DNA of 64,000 nt from Anaeramoeba flamelloides (taxonomy: Eukaryota; Metamonada; Anaeramoebidae), in assembly GCA_027625915.1 (NCBI GenBank), contig JANTQA010000023.1, forward strand, positions 21,452,001-21,516,000, in the 5' to 3' direction. Positions within the stretch are counted from its first letter, which is position 1. Each line of letters begins with the position of its first letter. Positions 59,311 to 64,000 of the stretch are shown here, piece by piece. The position numbers and the translations under genes were made by a program. The notes under the pieces are model-generated. The model did no database searches. It saw only the letters and a list, made by a program, of their open reading frames with translations, and had not been told where the DNA came from.

Positions 59311-59576
59311 TATCTAACCTCCAGAATTTATATTTTTTCAATTTTTTAATTCCAAAATTTACAAATAATTATCAACATAAAAGGCACAAAAGTACATTAC
59401 TTTAATATCATTTCTATAAATATAGTTGTATATTTATAAAAATATCTAAAATAAGTTAAAAAAATCTGATAGACTTAATCACTGTGTTAATTATTTAACT
59501 ATTTTAAAAAAGTAAATTTTTTGACAACAATTCTATATAATCTAGACAAATTTCAATAAAGGAATTTTTCAAGTTT

Positions 59577-60270
59577 AAAGGATTAGCTTCAACCGAAGAG
59601 AACTCTAGGATTAAAGTAAATTATTATTGGGGGTTGATCGAATTAATGCAGCATAGTTCAAATGTTTCTAAAAATCGAATAGCTAAATAGTAAAAAAAGT
59701 TGATTGTATCAATTAAAAAAGATCCTTCTATTCGAAAAAAACCCAACAATTTCAAAAAAAAATCTACACTTCACCACAAATTTAATCGTTGAATTATCAA
59801 TTTTCAGACTCCAAAGAAAAAAAATATTTTAGTCGAATTTGTCTCGAAATGTAGATTAGTTGCTAAAAAATTTTATTTGTTTTAAAAAATTACATATTTA
59901 GTAAATAGATTCTTTTGACTAATTATTCACTTGATCTTAGAAATATATTGATCTTAGAATTAAATTTTATAAATCGGGAAACAAAACTAACCATTGTTTA
60001 GGTTTTTATGTTGACGATTATTGAGTTCATCTTTGAAATTAAAAAATTCAAAAATATCTTACTTTACGGGGTTTGAAAAATGAATTATTAAATCCAGTAA
60101 TAATTTTATTTTGAGTTTCAATTTATAGATTTGGAAAAGGAATGAAAAATAAAAAATTTCAAAAATGAAAATTTTTTATCAGATCTTTTGGAAAAAATCC
60201 AATAATTTATTGGGCAATAATATTTATAGTAGGGAAAAAATACCTGACATGAATATAATCCCTTTCAAGA
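59577..60270 (+). repeat. Repeat family A copy, left half of a back-to-back inverted pair
   Basis: Matches 6003-6772 in order (GGATTAGCTTCAACC, ATTATTGGGGGTTGATCG, AAAACCCAACAATTTC, GTAGATTAGTTGCTAAAAA) and ends near TACCTGACATGAATATAATC. Confidence 0.6.
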
Positions 60271-60689
60271 TTTTTAATTATGAAAATTAGAAAATTTCTC
60301 TTATTTAATTTCTTTTATTATCAATCATATCCTCTTTATAAATAACTAAATTTTTGATGAATTCCGGAATGAACCTACCTACAGTTGATTAAAGAGGGTT
60401 TTTGATTGAATACTCAAGTTATTGTTTGATATCTTAAGTTAGATCTACTTTTTTTGTAAAACAATAGAGTTTTATAGAGATTTACGAGAGTTTGGAAAAT
60501 GATATATTTTTATTCTTGTTTTTTGATGAATTGAATGGTGTTTTGAACAAGTTTAATTTCATTAGTCATCATTCTAATTAGTTGAAGAGTTCTAATTTTA
60601 AAAGTTTGATTCGTAAAAAAAAAGAATTTGATTTTAAATAAAAGAAATTAGACAACAATTTAACTACTATTCACAATTAAAAATCTTGT

Positions 60690-61080
60690 ACGGTTTAATT
60701 TCACGTCAGGTATTTTTTTCACTACTCGAATAGTTTTTTTCGAGCCATATGATCCATGTACCGCTAATACCATTTGTTCCCAATCACAGAATAGTTTGAT
60801 TATGCACAAATCTATGGTGATCATGATTCCTTAAGGCCCACAGATCGATTACTCAACTTTTAAATTGGTGGTGAAGTGTAGATTGTTTTTTTGATTGTTG
60901 AGTTTCTTTTAATAGAAGGATCTTTTTTAATTGATACAATCAACTTTTTTTACTATTTATCTATTCCATTTTTAGAGACTATGAACCATGATGTATAAAT
61001 ATTATTTACCAACAATAATAATATATTTAAGAATATTTCAATTCACCTCGGTAGAGAAGAATTCCTTAAATCGAATAATT
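60690..61080 (-). repeat. Repeat family A copy, inverted and internally deleted
   Basis: The reverse complement gives both ends of the copy at 59577-60270: TTTCACGTCAGGTATTTTTT at 60699 and AATTCACCTCGGTAGAG at 61040, with TTGATACAATCAAC between. About 300 bases of the interior are missing. The pair encloses a 420-bp spacer. Confidence 0.55.
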
Positions 61081-61728
61081 TGATACTATTAAATTTAAGA
61101 CAATATGTACTTCCTTCACTATTTTTCAACAAAGCATGAAATAAAAGAGAATACTTTCTTTTTTTATTTCTGAATTTATAAGACCCAAGTAATAATTAGG
61201 TTATTTTAAAATTGTATTAGAACTGAAATTTTTTGTAAATTGAGAGCTAAAATTTTTTCTCTTTTTGTTAATTTATTCAAAAAGAAGAAATTAACACAAA
61301 TTTCCTCAAAATCTCGAATATACAAAAACTAGTAACAATAAGTAAAACACCGAAAAGTAAAATTTGAAAAAAATTTTAAACTACTGATATTTGAAATATA
61401 AATGGGAAAGAATATTCACATCCTTTTTGAGATTTTTTTTTATCAATTGAGTTCTTCAAAGAAGTAGGTTGTAATTTGTTGTTTTGTTTGAAAAAGGAAA
61501 GTGAAAATTTGTCCCATTTAAAAATCAAATCACAGATAAACAATCTTGTATCTTTTAGAAATTGTTGAGTCTTTCAAACACTTACCGACAGAATTAAACG
61601 CAATCTAAAAACCATTCAACAACTTCTCAAGATTTTTTAAGGGTTAAGACTTTGAAAATTCATGAGATTCTTTGTAGTGAACTGGAAAATAATTTTTTTC
61701 ATTTTTTTCCAATTTCCCTTTTTATCAG
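61081..61728. other. Upstream region of the PDI gene
   Basis: The last 200 bases are less AT-rich. On the minus strand a donor-like CTGTCG|GTAAGTG follows an ATG-started stretch of ten codons (61585-61616), but no next exon was found, so no gene is called. Confidence 0.4.
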
Positions 61729-62997
61729 ATGCAAAATTCACAAACAATACTTTTAATATTGTTGACAATCTTTTTAGTTTCCAAATGTAAAGTAATTGAA
61801 ATAAAGACTAACAATTACGAAACAGAGGTGATCCTTAACAATAAATCTGATTGGTTAATCAAATATTATTCAAGATGGTGTGGCCATTGCAAAAATATGA
61901 AGGAAGCATTTGAAAGGGCATCGAATGCACAATATGGGCTAGTGAAATATGGAGGAGTTGAGTGTCCTGTTGAGAAGAGTGTCTGCAAAGACGAAGGTAT
62001 CAGGGGGTATCCAACGATCAGGTTCCGTTCACAAAAGGGCTTTTGGGTTGACTATAGTGGGGATCGTTCTGACTCGAGCTTTATCGAGTTTACAAATAAA
62101 TTTAGGCACCAATCATATAACAAAATAACTGATACAAAATTGATGAGTATGTATTCTCAGTCTTGGATCTCTTTTATAATTTATGTACCATCCGAAACAA
62201 ATAATTCCTTAAACAAGAAAATTGAAGGCCACCTGCAAAAATTGAGTAACAAAAGTCCAGACCAATACACCTTCATCCATTTGGATTTTGCTCTCTTAAG
62301 CCCAGCAAGTAACCAATTTGATAAAAAAATTGAATTCTTACTCCAAGATGAGAGGAACAAAGATCTTCCAATGCTAGTTTCCTTTCAGTTAGGCACTTTA
62401 GAATTATACAATGGACCTTTTGGCGATCTAACAACCCTAGACGATTGGATCCAAAGCAAATCAGTTCAAAAAATACAAAACTTTAATTATTTAGATCAAC
62501 TTGCATTAAAACAACAAAAGAAATTTGCAGTCGTTTCAGTAATTAATTTAAAAGTGGAGCCAACAATTAGCCTTAGATCTGATCTGATGGAAACCGAAGC
62601 AAAAAACAAGGATAAGTTCAAAAATTTTGTTTTATCTTGGGTTGACATTAGCCAAAAGAGCAATGAACGCGATTTCGAAACCAAGTATCGAATTACGAAA
62701 GAAAATATACCAGCTTTGGTTGTTATAGACTTTGAAAACGATCTCTTTTGGAATTTAAATGAAATAAAAAATGGTAAAAATAGCAATAATACTGATATTG
62801 AAACTTTTTTGTCAAAATTTGATACAAACGAAATCGAAGAACCCAAAATTAATCAAACAACCCCTCAGGTTCCTTTCCTTTCAGATACTTGGTTTTGGAT
62901 TTTAATATTGGTTGTTGTAATAGGTTATTTATATTTAAAATTTTTAAAGCCAATGGTTAAAAAACAGAGAATTAGAAATTCAAATGATTTCTTGTAA
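61729..62997 (+). CDS. Membrane-anchored thioredoxin-like protein disulfide isomerase, TMX3 type
   Basis: 422 codons, no intron. Residues 1-20 form a signal peptide (ILLILLTIFLVSKC). A thioredoxin fold follows with the active site W50-C51-G52-H53-C54 (WCGHC) and the cis-proline loop GYPTIRF at 93-99 (Pro95). The middle 120-360 has the loose pattern of the redox-inactive thioredoxin-like domains of PDI and TMX3. A membrane segment runs from about 388 to 405, leaving a short tail that starts KPMVKK. TMX3-type enzymes oxidise and isomerise disulfides in the ER lumen. The final residues NSNDFL are neither KDEL nor a strict KKxx signal, so retention would depend on the membrane segment or the internal Lys pair. 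The start is the ATG directly before the signal peptide. The gene has richer codon composition than its surroundings. The family call is firm; the exact subfamily is an inference. Confidence 0.85.
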   Translation: MQNSQTILLILLTIFLVSKCKVIEIKTNNYETEVILNNKSDWLIKYYSRWCGHCKNMKEAFERASNAQYGLVKYGGVECPVEKSVCKDEGIRGYPTIRFRSQKGFWVDYSGDRSDSSFIEFTNKFRHQSYNKITDTKLMSMYSQSWISFIIYVPSETNNSLNKKIEGHLQKLSNKSPDQYTFIHLDFALLSPASNQFDKKIEFLLQDERNKDLPMLVSFQLGTLELYNGPFGDLTTLDDWIQSKSVQKIQNFNYLDQLALKQQKKFAVVSVINLKVEPTISLRSDLMETEAKNKDKFKNFVLSWVDISQKSNERDFETKYRITKENIPALVVIDFENDLFWNLNEIKNGKNSNNTDIETFLSKFDTNEIEEPKINQTTPQVPFLSDTWFWILILVVVIGYLYLKFLKPMVKKQRIRNSNDFL

Positions 62998-64000
62998 TAT
63001 TTTGTTGAAAAAAAAAAAAACAGCAACAATAATATTATGTATTAATCTTTCCCCTTTTTTTTTTGTTTCCTTTTTCCTTTTTCCTTTATCTCCGTTCCCT
63101 TTTTCTTTTTAATAGATTATATTTCTTTTTTCCTCCTATTTAACCCATGTGCATGTGTACATATGTGTATGTGTAAGCTAAATTTCAAAAATAGGGTCAT
63201 CATTAGTATTTTCTAAATTATTGGTATGTGTATTGTGTTAACCAAATATTCTTAACCCAATATCTTTTAAAAGTCATTATTGAATATTTAATATCAAGAA
63301 ACAATCTTCTTTTAATGAAAATTTCCCAAAGTTGAATTCATTTTTTTGCAATTTTTCTTTCAAAATGATTCCATATTTTTATTTTTATGTTGAATGAACA
63401 AGAACATTTTTTGAAAACCGTTAATATTCAAGAGATGAGATTAATTAGCATTGGAGAAAGGGATTGTAAAATTCAAAGAAAGTAAAACACCCAAGAAGTG
63501 TTTGCTTCGAAAACAAGTATCAACCAAATTTGCTTTAATGAGTTACAATGGTTCCTTGAAAAGTGAAGAAATAGCAAGATCAAATAAGATCTTCTTTTCT
63601 CTTTCATTTGGAGACAATGTGATGAATGTGATCGTATTCATTTTATCTTTGAGTTCTTTGTTGTACATTCAGAAAATTGGTTTTGTTTTCACTTTCTTTT
63701 CTTTTTCTTTTTCTTTTTCTTTCTTTTGTTGAGATTCTTTTTATCTTGAAAAAGGTATCAAGGAAAGTTTGGGTTGATACCAAATGCGTAAATAGTAAAA
63801 ATCTGATAACTCTGATGGAAAGTTGTTTCAAAAGGTTCTTGGAAGCAATGGTGAATCTTAAATGGATAATTTTAAGATGAAAAATCATTTCAAAAAATAG
63901 GGTCAGATTTATTTTTTTCTTTATGGGTTTCTTTTCTCTATTCTTTTATTAGAAATAATAATTAAAAACAGAAAAGTGTGTTTTTAGACAGTTATTTTTT
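62998..64000. other. Right end of the window, possible unresolved coding fragments
   Basis: 63450-63620 and 63740-63880 are less AT-rich and open in one frame each (for example KVWVDTKCVNSKNLITLMES at 63764), separated by a TTTTC-repeat tract. They could be exons of a gene continuing to the right, but neither strand can be fixed. An end of element I (GTAAGCTAAATTTCAAAAAT) lies at 63173. Confidence 0.3.

Noticed and set aside
57247-61728. Possible tRNA or small structured RNA around 60740-60860 because of slightly higher GC.
   Set aside because: No cloverleaf or other known fold; part of the sequence belongs to the inverted family A copy.
1-64000. CRISPR-like arrays, bacterial operons, retrovirus-like or Polinton-like elements.
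   Set aside because: Tandem arrays present are simple-sequence or short fold-back repeats; genes are spliced and eukaryotic; no reverse transcriptase, integrase, capsid or long terminal repeat signal was seen.

Overview
The window is nuclear DNA from a very AT-rich eukaryote. The genes are spliced with GT-AG introns, including exons of about 20 to 80 bases. TAA, TAG and TGA all close real reading frames, so the standard code is in use. Proteins are full of low-complexity N, K, E and Q tracts, and most DNA between genes is decayed repeats. Family content (BLM10/PA200, a GINS subunit, an AGC kinase of the Rim15/IREH1/Greatwall type, RhoGAP, C2 and PHD domains) points to a free-living amoeboid or flagellate protist. 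Anaeramoeba-like protists are my best guess, but nothing here proves it.

Layout. 1-3795 (+): C-terminal 1,264 residues of a BLM10/PA200 proteasome activator, open to the left edge. About 5.1-6.8 kb: two facing copies of one repeat family. 6984-7748 (+): a small spliced gene ending in a UBZ-like CCHC finger, 5' end not found. 11771-19472 (+): one large three-exon kinase gene; splice phases join what would otherwise look like a separate zinc-finger gene and kinase pieces. 19.5-29.3 kb: gene-free, with several nested or palindromic repeats. 29298-30707 (-): a three-exon C2-domain protein with a Met/Gln/Asn/Gly tail. 36132-37253 (-): a GINS Psf3-like protein carrying an ING-type PHD finger inside it. 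42440-43237 (+): an RRM-like protein with an Arg/Glu/Ser tail, bracketed by two almost identical 250-bp inverted repeats. 49191-50358 (-): an IQ-motif protein with a FAM13-like motif. 53079-57246 (-): a RhoGAP gene of at least five exons whose catalytic residues are replaced. 61729-62997 (+): a membrane-anchored protein disulfide isomerase of the TMX3 type.

The genes do not form a pathway or operon; each is a separate housekeeping or signalling gene. I count about a dozen repeat families. They include a palindromic TA-flanked miniature element (four copies), a 934-bp element with perfect 12-bp inverted ends flanked by TTAA, a 2.3-kb element with 17-bp inverted ends, and a fold-back family present at four places, two of them in introns.

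The strongest candidates for something undescribed are the Psf3-PHD chimera, which would put a chromatin-reading finger in the replicative helicase, and the RhoGAP domain that has lost its arginine finger and two further active-site residues. No tRNA, rRNA, CRISPR array, retrovirus-like or Polinton-like element was recognised.
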